DNA of 64,000 nt from Micrococcales bacterium 72-143 (GCA_001898835.1 MKVM01000005.1:868001-932000), one strand, 5' to 3'. Positions 1 to 8,509 are shown, counted from the first letter of the stretch. Translations and numbers: made by a program. The notes: generated by a model from the sequence alone, not told the origin.

Positions 1-534
1 GCGCTGCCGAGCGACCGGCTGACGCTGCCGCCCGGAGCGAACTGGAACGTCAGCGGGTCCGACGACGGGCGATACGCGCAGCTCGCCGGGACGACCTCGA
101 TCTACATCCCCGATCGCGACGGCGACGCCGCCGTGATCGACATCTGGCAGCTGTCGGGCACCGTCTTCGCCGAGGTGCAGGACGGCGCCACGGTACGGGT
201 GGAGGTCACGAGTGCGAAGAGCGGGATGCGGGTCGGGGTGGATCAGGGGCGCCAGGACGAAGCGGACGCACGCTCGGCGAGCTATCTCGCCGGCCCGACC
301 CCGCGCACCTTCACCATCGGGCAGGGCGAGCCGGACGTCATCCTGCGGGTGTGGCTCGGGCCCTACGCGTGGCTCTCGTTCGTGAGCTGGGGAGTGGACG
401 AGTACTCGACGCTCGACCCGGTGCCCGACCGGTGGACCCAGTGGGACGGCAGCGGCTCCGGTGTCGACCTGCTGCAGCCCACGCCCATCCCCACCGAGAC
501 GGCGACCACAGACCCGACAGACGGAGGCAACTGA
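1..534 (+). CDS. C-terminal part of an unrecognised protein (5' end outside window)
   Basis: The frame is open from the first base, so the start lies upstream of the window; the internal ATG at 133 is not a convincing start because coding-like sequence continues before it. The visible 177 residues are soluble in character, rich in Asp, Gly and Thr, with a proline/threonine tail before the stop. I recognise no family and see no membrane segment. Its TGA overlaps the ATG of the next gene by one base (TGATG), so the two are probably translationally coupled. Confidence 0.75.
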   Translation, partial: ALPSDRLTLPPGANWNVSGSDDGRYAQLAGTTSIYIPDRDGDAAVIDIWQLSGTVFAEVQDGATVRVEVTSAKSGMRVGVDQGRQDEADARSASYLAGPTPRTFTIGQGEPDVILRVWLGPYAWLSFVSWGVDEYSTLDPVPDRWTQWDGSGSGVDLLQPTPIPTETATTDPTDGGN

Positions 535-872
535 TGACCGAGACGAACGACTCGACCGCTCCGACCGATGCCGCCGCCGGGCCGGGGCTCGCGCCGGCAT
601 CCGCATCCGCGGTCGAGGAGCCGCGCCTCCCGCGGCCCCGCATCCGCACGGGCGCCGTGCTGTGGGGCCTCGTGCTCGTGGCGCTCGCGGGGTTCGTGCT
701 GTGGACGGTCGCGACGCCCGCCCGCCGGGCGGACGCGCTCGACACGCTCCTCACCCTCCCGCCCCTCGGCTGGGCGGTGGGGATCGTGGTCGCCGTCGGC
801 GCCACCATCACCCTCATCGCGCTCGCCGCCGTCATCCGCCGCCTCCAGGCCCGGGCCACCCACCGCGAGTAG
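534..872 (+). CDS. Small two-helix membrane protein, unknown function
   Basis: 112 residues. An Ala/Pro/Thr-rich N-terminus of about 40 residues is followed by two hydrophobic helices (roughly 42-60 and 78-100) separated by a short Arg-rich loop, and an Arg-rich tail ending HRE. ATG 534 is chosen because it overlaps the preceding stop (TGATG); an earlier in-frame start would run deep into the upstream gene. The stop codon is the TAG inside a palindromic repeat (866-923), so the last residues may have been set by arrival of that repeat. No function can be assigned. Confidence 0.8.
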   Translation: MTETNDSTAPTDAAAGPGLAPASASAVEEPRLPRPRIRTGAVLWGLVLVALAGFVLWTVATPARRADALDTLLTLPPLGWAVGIVVAVGATITLIALAAVIRRLQARATHRE

Positions 873-923
873 TCGTATTTCGGGCCAAACCCAGCGGTTT
901 TGGGCTCGAAATACGACTACTCG
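866..923. repeat. Palindromic intergenic repeat, copy 1
   Basis: Perfect 17-bp inverted repeat: CGAGTAGTCGTATTTCG at 866-882 and its reverse complement at 907-923. The 24-bp centre is itself partly self-complementary (CCAAA/TTTGG), giving one long hairpin. Two more copies lie at 1945-2006 and 5495-5552. The left arm supplies the TAG stop of the upstream gene (GAG-TAG). There is no U-run after the stem, so it is not a standard terminator; it looks like a REP-type element. Confidence 0.9.
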
Positions 924-960
924 ACGCCGTACACAGGAGGGGTTGTCCACAGATCCGAGG

Positions 961-1953
961 ATGTCGGACGGTGGCGGCGAGGAGGGCGAGCAGGGTGGGT
1001 GGATGCCCCGACCCCGCGAAGCCCTCCCCGAAGAGTGGATGCATGCACCGTTCCGCCGCAGTGAGGCGCTCGCACGCGGCGTCACCCCGGCGCGCCTCGA
1101 CGCCTCCGACCTGAGCGCGCCGTTCCAGACGGTGAGGGCGCCGGCGGGCCCGCTCGATCCCGCGCGGATCGCCGCGGCGTACGCACTCCGTCAGGGACCG
1201 GATCAGGCGATCAGCCACACGAGCGCCCTGCTGTTGTGGGGCGCCCCGCTACCCCGCCGCGTCGAGACCGCGGAGGCAATCCACGTCTCCTCGATCGGAG
1301 CGTCGCGCCCGCGCACCCGGCTCACGATCCCCCACCTCCTCCAGCAGGAGCGCGTCCACCTGGCGGTGCACGGCGAGCTCGTGATGACGGATGCGGCGAC
1401 CAGCTGGGTACAGAGCGCGCCCCTGCTCGGGCTGGATGACCTCGTCGCGGCGGGCGACTTCCTCATCACGGGAACCGAGCCCTTCGACGGCGCGTCCCCT
1501 CTCGTCGCACGGGAGGACCTGCATCGTGCGATCGTGCGGAACCACGGCGCGCGCGGCATCCGTCGCGCGCGGGAGGCGCTCGAGCTCATCCGCTACGGGC
1601 CGCTCTCGCGGCGGGAGTCATTCCTGCACCTCATGATGCGGCGCGGGAACCTGCCGCCCGCCGAGCTCAACCACCGCGTGCGGGACGACACGGGACGGGA
1701 GGTGCATATGGTCGACGCCGCGCATGTGCGCTATCGCGTCGCGACCGAGTTCGAGAGCCTGCTGCACCTCGACCCCGCCAAGTTCCGGCGCGACATCCGC
1801 AAGCAGCAGGAGTTGGCGGCGATCGGCTGGGCGACCCACCGCCTCACCTCGGACGACGTCGATCCTCGCCTCCACACCCCCGCATCCCGGGCGGCCATCG
1901 CGCGCATCCGCTCCACCCTGCTCGAGCGCGGCTGGGACCCCACCCGCGAGTAG
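961..1953 (+). CDS. AbiEi-like N-terminus with DUF559/Vsr-like C-terminus
   Basis: 330 residues from ATG 961; ATG 1003 or 1039 are possible alternatives, and no start has a well-spaced ribosome-binding site. The N-terminal half (PFRRSEALARGVTPARL) resembles the winged-helix domain of actinobacterial proteins labelled type IV toxin-antitoxin AbiEi-like. The C-terminus has the layout of DUF559/Vsr-like nuclease folds: a strand with an acidic residue (ATEFE), then a His, then FRRDIRKQQELAAIGW and a final HRLTSDDV strand. No partner toxin is adjacent. The TAG stop lies in repeat copy 2. Family placement is from memory of motifs; function is unproven. Confidence 0.7.
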   Translation: MSDGGGEEGEQGGWMPRPREALPEEWMHAPFRRSEALARGVTPARLDASDLSAPFQTVRAPAGPLDPARIAAAYALRQGPDQAISHTSALLLWGAPLPRRVETAEAIHVSSIGASRPRTRLTIPHLLQQERVHLAVHGELVMTDAATSWVQSAPLLGLDDLVAAGDFLITGTEPFDGASPLVAREDLHRAIVRNHGARGIRRAREALELIRYGPLSRRESFLHLMMRRGNLPPAELNHRVRDDTGREVHMVDAAHVRYRVATEFESLLHLDPAKFRRDIRKQQELAAIGWATHRLTSDDVDPRLHTPASRAAIARIRSTLLERGWDPTRE

Positions 1954-2006
1954 TCGTATCTCGCGACCAAATCGGGGGGAGTGAGGCTGAAATACGACTA
2001 CTCGCG
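1945..2006. repeat. Palindromic intergenic repeat, copy 2
   Basis: 18-bp arms (1945-1962 and 1989-2006) with one mismatch, same core AGTAGTCGTAT as copy 1 but a diverged centre. The left arm again provides a GAG-TAG end to the upstream coding sequence (stop at 1951-1953). It sits between two convergent genes. Confidence 0.9.
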
Positions 2007-2068
2007 AGGAAGGGAGAGTCGGGATGGGCCCGGGCGGCACCACCTCCACGGGCGCCCGGGCCCGGCGC

Positions 2069-3424
2069 TCACGCGTCGAGGGACGCGGTGAACACCCCCT
2101 GCGGGTCGAGGCGCCGCGCCACGGAGGCGAGGCGCTCGATCCGGTCGGGTCGGGCGGAGTCGCCGAGGTCGCGCCAGGTGGCGACGAAGCTCGGCAGGAG
2201 GGTGCCCCCGGTCCACGGGGCGAGCGTCTCCGCGAGCGCCTCCATCGACTGCTCCGCGGCCGCGACGGCCTCGGGGACGGGGGCGATGGCGAGCGCGTTC
2301 ACGACGTACTCCGCCTCGATCTCGGTGGCGAAGCCCTCGCGGCGGGTCGGGGCGCCCGCGAGGTGCCGCAGCTGCACCTGCAGGAAGCGGCCCGGCGCCG
2401 TCGCGGCGCCCAGCAGCACGGGGAGCACCGTGTCCGGCAGCTCCGTCAGCGGGATGCCGCGCTGCACCGCCGGGGCGGGCGCGGTCGGCTCCTCGCAGAT
2501 GTCCCCGAGTCGCCCGGGCGCACGCGCGCCCACCGTGTCGTGCACGACGGGACCGGCGGCACGGATGGGCGCGAGCACCCGCTCGAGCGCGTCGACGCCC
2601 GCGGTGGTGACGGCGTCGACGGCGACGAACGAGCGGCCGCGCAGCGGCTCGGGCAGCTCGGGCAGCGGGGGGAAGTTCAGGATGCTGGCCCACAGCGAGG
2701 TCGCGGGGTCGCACGAGCGGGTCGCGGCGGCCCACGCGGCGAGCACCGCCGGGGCGGCCTCGACCGGCAGCATGAGGCGGCCTCCCGCGAGTTCGCCGGA
2801 CGGCACGAGGTCGAGCTCGACCGCGGTGACGGCGACGTAGCGCCCGCCGCCTCCGCGCAGACCCCACAGCAGTTCGGCATCCGTCGACTCGTCGACCCAG
2901 CCGCGGGCGCCGTCGGCGGTCACGACCTCCGCGGCCCGGAGCGAGCCGGCGGTCGAGCCGAAGGCCCGGCTGAGCCAGGAGTACCCGCCCTGCAGCACGA
3001 GACCGACGACCGACACCACGGGGCTCGACCCGACGAGTCCGGTCAGGCCGGTGCCGTCGAGCGCGGACTGCAGCTCGCCCCACGAGACGCCCGCCCCGAC
3101 GATCGCCGTGCGCGCATCCGCCGAGACCTCCAGCCGACGCAGCGCGCCCGTGCGCACCAGCAGCGTGCCGGCGAGCCGCGCGCTCGCCCCGTGGCCCGGG
3201 CCGAGCACGGTGATCCGGATGCCGTGGCGCGCGGCGTGCGCGACTGCCGCCTGCACGTCGTCCGGGTCGGCGGCCTCGACGACGGCGAGCGGACGGGCCG
3301 TCACCGAGACGTTCCAGGGCAGCGCCGCGCGGTCGAAGCCGGCCTCGCCGGGCAGGTGGAGTGCGCCCTGGAGCGCGGCGCGCAGCTCCTCGGGGGCGGG
3401 CAGGACGGAGGGGTCGGCAGACAT
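2069..3424 (-). CDS. FAD-binding oxidoreductase of the BBE (berberine bridge enzyme-like) type
   Basis: 451 residues, usual length for PCMH-type FAD oxidases. The FAD domain carries LGPGHGA near residue 78, where the His corresponds to the residue that covalently binds FAD in the family, and QGGYSWLSRAFGS near 136-148. The C-terminus (RIERLASVARRLDPQGVF) matches the BBE tail. I do not see the second Cys used by bicovalent members. No signal peptide, so probably cytosolic. Second gene of a minus-strand pair behind the glycosyltransferase (53-bp gap), under control of the promoter at 4818-4846. Such enzymes oxidise alcohols, sugars or plant-type metabolites; the substrate is unknown. Confidence 0.85.
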   Translation of the reverse strand: MSADPSVLPAPEELRAALQGALHLPGEAGFDRAALPWNVSVTARPLAVVEAADPDDVQAAVAHAARHGIRITVLGPGHGASARLAGTLLVRTGALRRLEVSADARTAIVGAGVSWGELQSALDGTGLTGLVGSSPVVSVVGLVLQGGYSWLSRAFGSTAGSLRAAEVVTADGARGWVDESTDAELLWGLRGGGGRYVAVTAVELDLVPSGELAGGRLMLPVEAAPAVLAAWAAATRSCDPATSLWASILNFPPLPELPEPLRGRSFVAVDAVTTAGVDALERVLAPIRAAGPVVHDTVGARAPGRLGDICEEPTAPAPAVQRGIPLTELPDTVLPVLLGAATAPGRFLQVQLRHLAGAPTRREGFATEIEAEYVVNALAIAPVPEAVAAAEQSMEALAETLAPWTGGTLLPSFVATWRDLGDSARPDRIERLASVARRLDPQGVFTASLDA

Positions 3425-3477
3425 GGTGGTTCCTCGGGGGTGGTCGTGACGGTGGACGGCGGGCGCGGATGCGGCGC

Positions 3478-4776
3478 TCAGCGCGCCGCGGAACGCGAGG
3501 CGACGAGCTCGACCAGCACGCTCTCGAGCCCGGCGAGGCCCGGTGATGCGATGATGTCGCGCCCGATGGCGGCGCTGCGCTCCCGGAACGAGGGTTCAAC
3601 GATCACGCAACGTACGGCGTCGCGCACCTGCTCCGGCGTGGGCCGGTCGCTGTGCAGGTCGATGCCGACGCCACTCCAGGCGACGCGGGCGGTGACCTCG
3701 ATCTTGTCCTCGGTGAGTCCGGCCGTGACGAGCGGGACGCCGTGCTCCATGGCGTAGTGCACCCCGCCGTAGCCGCCGTTGGTGACGTACACGTCGACGA
3801 GCGGCAGCAAGCGGTCGTAGGGGAGGTAGGGCGCGATCCGCACGTTGGCGGGGTAGTCGCGCAGCGGCACCTCGCGGCCGCCGGTGGAGACGACGACGAG
3901 CACGTCCTCGCCCGCGAGTCCGGTGATGGCTGGGTCGATGAGCTCGCCGAAGTCGGTGTTCGCGACGGTGCCCTGGGTGACGTGCACGACGGGTCGGGTG
4001 CCGTCGAGGTCGCCCCACCACTCGGGGAGCGGGGTGGTCGAGGGGGTGGTGCGCGACACGGGGCCGACGAAGTGCACCGTCTCGGGCAGGTCGGAGCGCG
4101 GGTACTCGAACGAGGGCACAGTGAACTGCACGAGCGCGTCGGCGAGCGCGGCCGATCCCATGAAGCCGCCGCGCATCCGTCCGCCCGCCTGCGTCACGAG
4201 CTCGCGGGCGTAGCGCTGCAGCGCCCCGAAGATCACCTTCTCGGCGACGAAGGAGAGCATGGCGTTGCGCATCCGCCCGCCGGCACCGGGCTTCGGGGGG
4301 ATGCCGAGGCCGAAGGGTGCGGTGTCGCGGCTCGCGATGCCGAGCGGCACGATGCCGAGGTTGACGACCGGCGGGCGGTCGCCGGGCCGGCAGAGCAGCA
4401 GGAGGGCGCCCATGAAGAGGCTCTCGACGAGTACGGCGTCCGGGCGGTCGTGGGCGATGGCGGCGTCGAGCGCGGCGAGCTGCGCGGGCGCAGGGCGCAG
4501 GAAGATCTCGCGCAGGTCGTAGCGGATGCCGGCGGGGCCGGAGAGCCCGACGCGTCCGGGGAAGGCGGCGTCCATGTCGCGGTCGTCGTAGTCGGCCTCG
4601 GCGGGGAGGGGCAGCCATTCGGCGCCCGCGGCTTCGACGGTCTCGCGGTAGCGCGCGCCGGTGAGGAAGCGGACGCGGTGGCCGGATGCGACGAGGTGGC
4701 GGGTGACGGCGACGAGCGGGGCGATGTGGCCGTGCACGGGCGTCGAGCAGACGAGGAGGTCGAGGGAGGTGGTCAT
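3478..4776 (-). CDS. GT1-family (UGT/macrolide-type) glycosyltransferase
   Basis: 432 residues, GT-B fold. N-terminal STPVHGHIAPLVAVTRHL is the acceptor-side signature of UGT-like enzymes. The C-terminal half has HVTQGTVANTD and TNGGYGGVHYAMEHGVPLV, the donor-binding region; the usual HGG is NGG, as in an actinobacterial subgroup, followed by EDK in place of the common DQ. It probably transfers a nucleotide-activated sugar to a small hydrophobic acceptor. ATG 4776 lies 42 bases from the -10 element of its promoter. Operon with the FAD oxidoreductase and divergent from a TetR gene suggests inducible detoxification or tailoring of a small molecule. Confidence 0.88.
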   Translation of the reverse strand: MTTSLDLLVCSTPVHGHIAPLVAVTRHLVASGHRVRFLTGARYRETVEAAGAEWLPLPAEADYDDRDMDAAFPGRVGLSGPAGIRYDLREIFLRPAPAQLAALDAAIAHDRPDAVLVESLFMGALLLLCRPGDRPPVVNLGIVPLGIASRDTAPFGLGIPPKPGAGGRMRNAMLSFVAEKVIFGALQRYARELVTQAGGRMRGGFMGSAALADALVQFTVPSFEYPRSDLPETVHFVGPVSRTTPSTTPLPEWWGDLDGTRPVVHVTQGTVANTDFGELIDPAITGLAGEDVLVVVSTGGREVPLRDYPANVRIAPYLPYDRLLPLVDVYVTNGGYGGVHYAMEHGVPLVTAGLTEDKIEVTARVAWSGVGIDLHSDRPTPEQVRDAVRCVIVEPSFRERSAAIGRDIIASPGLAGLESVLVELVASRSAAR

Positions 4777-4817
4777 GGTGGTGGTCTCTGCGGCTAGGCT
4801 ATTGATGGACTTGTTGG

Positions 4818-4852
4818 AGTATTCACCACCCTGATAGGAAAGTCAAATGACT
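4818..4852 (-). promoter_or_regulatory. Divergent promoter and candidate TetR operator
   Basis: On the minus strand a -35 TTGACT (4841-4846), a 17-bp spacer and AATACT (4818-4823) form a good promoter for the glycosyltransferase operon. The inverted repeat AGTCA-AA-TGACT (4841-4852), with extra outer GG/CC pairs, covers the -35 and the start codon of the TetR gene. A repressor bound here would block both directions. Sequence-based inference. Confidence 0.6.
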
Positions 4853-5479
4853 CCCCGCGCCTACAGCTCCCCCCTGCGCACCGCACAGGCCGCCGAGACC
4901 CGCCGCCGCATCCTCGAGTCCGCCGGCGAGCTGTTCGCGAGCGAAGGCTACGCCGCCACCTCGCTCGCGCGGCTCGCGGATGCCGCGGGCGTCTCACTCG
5001 AGACCGTGAAGGCGAACGGACCCAAGAGCGCCATCATCCTCGCCGCCTTCGACATCGCGTTCACCGGCCAGGAGAGCGGCGGCGCCACGATCGGGGAACA
5101 GGACGCCGGCGCCCGGCTGCTCGCGCTGCCGGACGAGGCGCTGCTGCGGGGGTGGGTGGAGTTCATCACGGGCGCGAACGAGCGCATCGCGCGGCTCTGG
5201 ATCGCGCTGCTCGACGCCTCCATGGGCGACCCGGCGGTCGCCGAGGGGCTCGAGGCCCTGCAGGAGCGCCGTCGCAAGGACTTCCGCGACTCGATGGCGG
5301 CCTTCCGCGAGCGCGGCCTCGCCCGCCGCCCCGGCGACGACCACGAGTTCGCGGCCGCCCTCCAGTTCCTGGTCTCCCCCAGCAGCTACGTGCAGCTCGT
5401 GCTCGACTCGGGCTGGAGCATGCGGCGGTACCGCGACTGGCTCGTCGACACGATCGAGCGCACCGTCTTCGTCCCCTGA
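4847..5479 (+). CDS. TetR/AcrR-family transcriptional regulator
   Basis: 210 residues. Helix-turn-helix at about 17-60: TRRRILESAGELFASEGYAA, then TSLARLADAAGVSLETVK. The last part (SLETVKANGPKSAIILAAF) deviates from the common YxHFxxK motif, as in one actinobacterial TetR group. The C-terminal half is helical and probably binds a ligand. ATG 4847 has AGGAAAG four bases upstream. Divergent from the glycosyltransferase/oxidoreductase operon and most likely its repressor; a palindrome overlapping its own start codon suggests autoregulation. Confidence 0.88.
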   Translation: MTPRAYSSPLRTAQAAETRRRILESAGELFASEGYAATSLARLADAAGVSLETVKANGPKSAIILAAFDIAFTGQESGGATIGEQDAGARLLALPDEALLRGWVEFITGANERIARLWIALLDASMGDPAVAEGLEALQERRRKDFRDSMAAFRERGLARRPGDDHEFAAALQFLVSPSSYVQLVLDSGWSMRRYRDWLVDTIERTVFVP

Positions 5480-5494
5480 CCCGGGCCACCTCCC

Positions 5495-5552
5495 CGAGTA
5501 GTCGTATTTCGGGCCTATTCCGGTCGTTTGAGGGCGGGAATACGACTACTCG
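5495..5552. repeat. Palindromic intergenic repeat, copy 3
   Basis: 16-bp arms (5495-5510 and 5537-5552) with one mismatch; same outer sequence as copies 1 and 2 with a different 26-bp centre. This copy lies 15 bases after the TetR stop codon and does not supply it. No further copies were seen in the window. Confidence 0.9.
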
Positions 5553-5642
5553 CGGGGGGAGGCTCAGCATCCACCGGATGGGGGATGCCGAGACCACCGG
5601 GCGGGAGAGGCGCGCGACAGCGCGGCGCGGCACAGTGGGGGC

Positions 5643-6515
5643 ATGACCACAGAGAACGTCGTCGAGGTGCGCGGCCTCACCAAGGCCTACAGGGGGTTCG
5701 AGGCCGTGCGCGGCATCGACTTCGACATCCGCCGCGGCGAGACCTTCGCCCTGCTCGGCCCGAACGGCGCCGGCAAGTCCACCACCATCGAGATCCTCGA
5801 GGGATACCGCGACCGCACGGGCGGCGAGGTGCGCGTGCTCGGCGCCGACCCCCGCCACGGCGGGCTCGCCTGGAAGGCACGGCTCGGCATCGTGCTGCAG
5901 TCGAGCGGGGAGACCGGCACCGCGACCGTCCGCGAGCAGCTGCGCCACTTCGCCGGCTACTACCCGAATCCGCGCGACGTCGAGGAGGTGATCGCCGCCG
6001 TCGGCCTCGAGGAGAAGGCGGGCACCCGCATCTCGAAGCTCTCGGGCGGCCAGAAGCGTCGCGTCGACGTGGCCCTCGGCATCGTCGGGCGGCCCGAGCT
6101 GCTCTTCCTCGACGAGCCCACGACGGGCTTCGACCCCGAGGCGCGCCGCCAGTTCTGGGCGCTCATCCGCTCCCTCCGCGACGAGGGCACGAGCATCCTG
6201 CTCACCACCCACTACCTCGACGAGGCCCAGCAGCTGTCCGACCGCGGCGGCATCATCGCGGGCGGCGAGCTCGTGGCGATCGGCGCCATCGACGAGCTCG
6301 GCGGCGCGGATGCGCGCATCCCGATCGTGCGCTGGCTCCAGGACGGCGTGCTCCGGCAGGAGCGCACCACCGAGCCCGGAGCGCTCATCGCACGGCTCGC
6401 GGCGGGCGGGGAGCCCGAGCGGCTCGAGGTCATCCGGCCGAGCCTCGAAGACATCTACCTGGAGCTGGTCGGCGAGACCGCCGCGGCTCCCGCTCTCGAA
6501 GGGAGCCCGGCATGA
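5643..6515 (+). CDS. ABC transporter ATP-binding protein (DrrA-like exporter)
   Basis: 290 residues. Walker A GPNGAGKST (39-47), signature LSGGQKRRVDVALG, Walker B LLFLDEPTTG and the switch His in TTHYLDEAQQLSD are all present. The 60-residue C-terminal extension is typical of drug/antibiotic-resistance ATPases of the DrrA group. GGGGG stands just before ATG 5643. The stop overlaps the permease ATG by 4 bp. It powers the next gene's membrane protein; the coupled two-component system suggests an envelope-stress or antimicrobial export role. Confidence 0.92.
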   Translation: MTTENVVEVRGLTKAYRGFEAVRGIDFDIRRGETFALLGPNGAGKSTTIEILEGYRDRTGGEVRVLGADPRHGGLAWKARLGIVLQSSGETGTATVREQLRHFAGYYPNPRDVEEVIAAVGLEEKAGTRISKLSGGQKRRVDVALGIVGRPELLFLDEPTTGFDPEARRQFWALIRSLRDEGTSILLTTHYLDEAQQLSDRGGIIAGGELVAIGAIDELGGADARIPIVRWLQDGVLRQERTTEPGALIARLAAGGEPERLEVIRPSLEDIYLELVGETAAAPALEGSPA

Positions 6516-7360
6516 CCGCCACCGCATCCGTCCCCACCCCGTCGTTCGGGGCGGCGCGCACCGTCCGCCTCGGCCTGTCGCGGGCCGGCTACGAGCTGCG
6601 CTCCTACTTCCGCCAGGGCGACACGGTGTTCTTCACCTTCCTGTTCCCGCTGCTCATGCTGACGATCTTCTCGGTCGCGTTCAGCGACGCCGAGTTCGGC
6701 CGCACCCCGGACGGCGACCCGGTCACCGCCGCGCAGTACTACCTGCCCGCGATGCTCGCGGCGGGCGTGCTGCTCTCGGGGCTGCAGAACATGGCGACCG
6801 ACATCGCGATGGAGAAGAGCGACGGCACCCTCAAGCGCCTCGCGGGGGCCCCGCTCTCCCCCGTCAGCTACTTCATCGGCAAGATCGGCCAGGTGCTCGT
6901 GACGGGCGTGCTGCAGGCGGCGCTGCTCATCGTGGCGGCCCGGATCGCGTTCGACGTGCCGCTGCCGACCGAGCCCGCCGCGTGGCTGACCTTCGCGTGG
7001 GTGTTCCTGCTGGGCGTCACGACGTGCGCGATCCTCGGCATCGGCCTCTCGGGTCTGCCCCGTTCGGGCAAGAGCGCGACGGCTGTCATCATCCCGATCG
7101 TGCTCGTGCTGCAGTTCATCTCGGGCGTCTACATCCAGTTCTCGACGCTGCCCGAGTGGCTGCAGTCGATCGCGAACGTGTTCCCGCTGGCGTGGCTCGC
7201 GCACGGGATGCGGTCGGTGTTCCTGCCCGACAGCTACGCCGCGCTCGAGGCCGGCGGCGCGTGGAACCTCCCCGGCATCGCGATCGTGTGCGGCATCTGG
7301 CTCGTCGCGGGCCTCGTCGTGACCCGCCTCACCTTCCGCTGGATCCGCAAGGATGGCTGA
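6512..7360 (+). CDS. ABC-2 type transporter permease
   Basis: 282 residues with about six membrane helices and the ABC-2 arrangement: cytoplasmic N-terminus, first helix near 40-60 (TVFFTFLFPLLMLTIF), then four to five helices to the end (LVAGLVVTRLTFRWIRKDG). ATG 6512 overlaps the ATPase stop (ATGA). It pairs with the upstream ATPase as an exporter. The histidine kinase GTG follows its TGA without a gap. Confidence 0.9.
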   Translation: MTATASVPTPSFGAARTVRLGLSRAGYELRSYFRQGDTVFFTFLFPLLMLTIFSVAFSDAEFGRTPDGDPVTAAQYYLPAMLAAGVLLSGLQNMATDIAMEKSDGTLKRLAGAPLSPVSYFIGKIGQVLVTGVLQAALLIVAARIAFDVPLPTEPAAWLTFAWVFLLGVTTCAILGIGLSGLPRSGKSATAVIIPIVLVLQFISGVYIQFSTLPEWLQSIANVFPLAWLAHGMRSVFLPDSYAALEAGGAWNLPGIAIVCGIWLVAGLVVTRLTFRWIRKDG

Positions 7361-8509
7361 GTGATCCGTTCGCGCTGGTGGTACGTGGCCCTCGCCGCGG
7401 GCGTCACGGCGCCGATCGCGTACCTCGTGGTCGACGGGGCGCCCACAGCGACCCTCGCGGTGGGCGCGGCCGTCTGCGTGGTCTACGCCGCGGCCTTCCT
7501 GCTGCTGCGCCCGCACGCGCACGAGGGCAACGCGGCGGCGATCGCGCTCATCGCGATCACGGCCGCGTTCGCGGGGGTGCTGACCGCCCTGGATGCGACG
7601 CTCGCGATCTCGCAGTGCCTCGCCTACCCGGTGGCGTGGGTGCTCTCGGGCACCCGCGCCCAGGCGGTCGTGGCGAGCCTCGCAGTCGCGGTGGCCGTGG
7701 GCGCGGGCTTCGTGCTGAGCATCCCGGGTCCGGCGTCGTGGCAGGTGGTGCTCGTGAGCCAGCCGCTGTCGTTCGGCTTCTCGGTCATCATGGGCTTCTG
7801 GATCTGGCACATCGCCTCGCTCGGCGACGAGAAGGCGCGGCTGCTCGACGAGCTCACCGCCGCCCAGGACGAGCTCGCCGCCCTGCACCGGGACGCGGGC
7901 GTGATCGACGAGCGGGCGCGGATGTCGCGCGAGGTGCACGACACGGTGGCGCAGTCGCTCACCGGGCTCGTGCTGCTCGCGCAGCGGGCGCGGCGGGCGC
8001 AGGCGAACGGCGCTCTCGACGACGAGACGCTCGAGCTCATCGAGACGGGGGCGCGGGATGCGCTCGCCGAGACCCGCGCGCTGGTCGCCGCGGCGGCGCC
8101 CGTCGAGCTCGCCCACGGCGGGATCGCGGATGCGCTGCAGCGGCTCGCGGAGCGCTTCGAGCGGGAGACGGGTATCCGGGTCTCGGTGACGGCCGCTCTC
8201 GAGGTTCCGCTCGACCGGGACACGGAGGTCGTGCTGCTGCGCTGCGCGCAGGAGGGCCTCGCCAACGTGCGCAAGCATTCGAAGGCGACGGCCGCGCAGG
8301 TCGCGCTCACGGCGGGGGCCGACGGCGCGCACCTCACCGTGACCGACGACGGCCGGGGCTTCCCCGCCGAGGTGCGTGCCGGCTTCGGGCTCGCGGGGCT
8401 GCGCGACCGGCTCGCGCTCGCGGGCGGCTCGCTCGAGGTCGACGGCACGCCGGGCGCGACCCGGCTCACGGCGACCCTACCGGTGGCATCGATCGGGGGC
8501 GCGTCGTGA
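7361..8509 (+). CDS. NarL/DesK-type sensor histidine kinase
   Basis: 382 residues. Four to five N-terminal hydrophobic segments to about residue 155, a short coiled region, then the HisKA_3 dimerisation/phosphoacceptor box RARMSREVHDTVAQSLTG with His193, and a HATPase domain (LRCAQEGLANVRKHS N-box, VTDDGRGF G1-box, GFGLAGLRDR G2-box). GTG start directly after the permease stop; its own stop overlaps the regulator's GTG (GTGA). It probably senses membrane stress or the exporter's substrate and phosphorylates the downstream regulator. Confidence 0.93.
   Translation: MIRSRWWYVALAAGVTAPIAYLVVDGAPTATLAVGAAVCVVYAAAFLLLRPHAHEGNAAAIALIAITAAFAGVLTALDATLAISQCLAYPVAWVLSGTRAQAVVASLAVAVAVGAGFVLSIPGPASWQVVLVSQPLSFGFSVIMGFWIWHIASLGDEKARLLDELTAAQDELAALHRDAGVIDERARMSREVHDTVAQSLTGLVLLAQRARRAQANGALDDETLELIETGARDALAETRALVAAAAPVELAHGGIADALQRLAERFERETGIRVSVTAALEVPLDRDTEVVLLRCAQEGLANVRKHSKATAAQVALTAGADGAHLTVTDDGRGFPAEVRAGFGLAGLRDRLALAGGSLEVDGTPGATRLTATLPVASIGGAS

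Noticed and set aside
866-923. The palindrome as a rho-independent terminator
   Set aside because: No U-tract on either strand, and the same outer arms recur with different centres, which fits a repeat family better.
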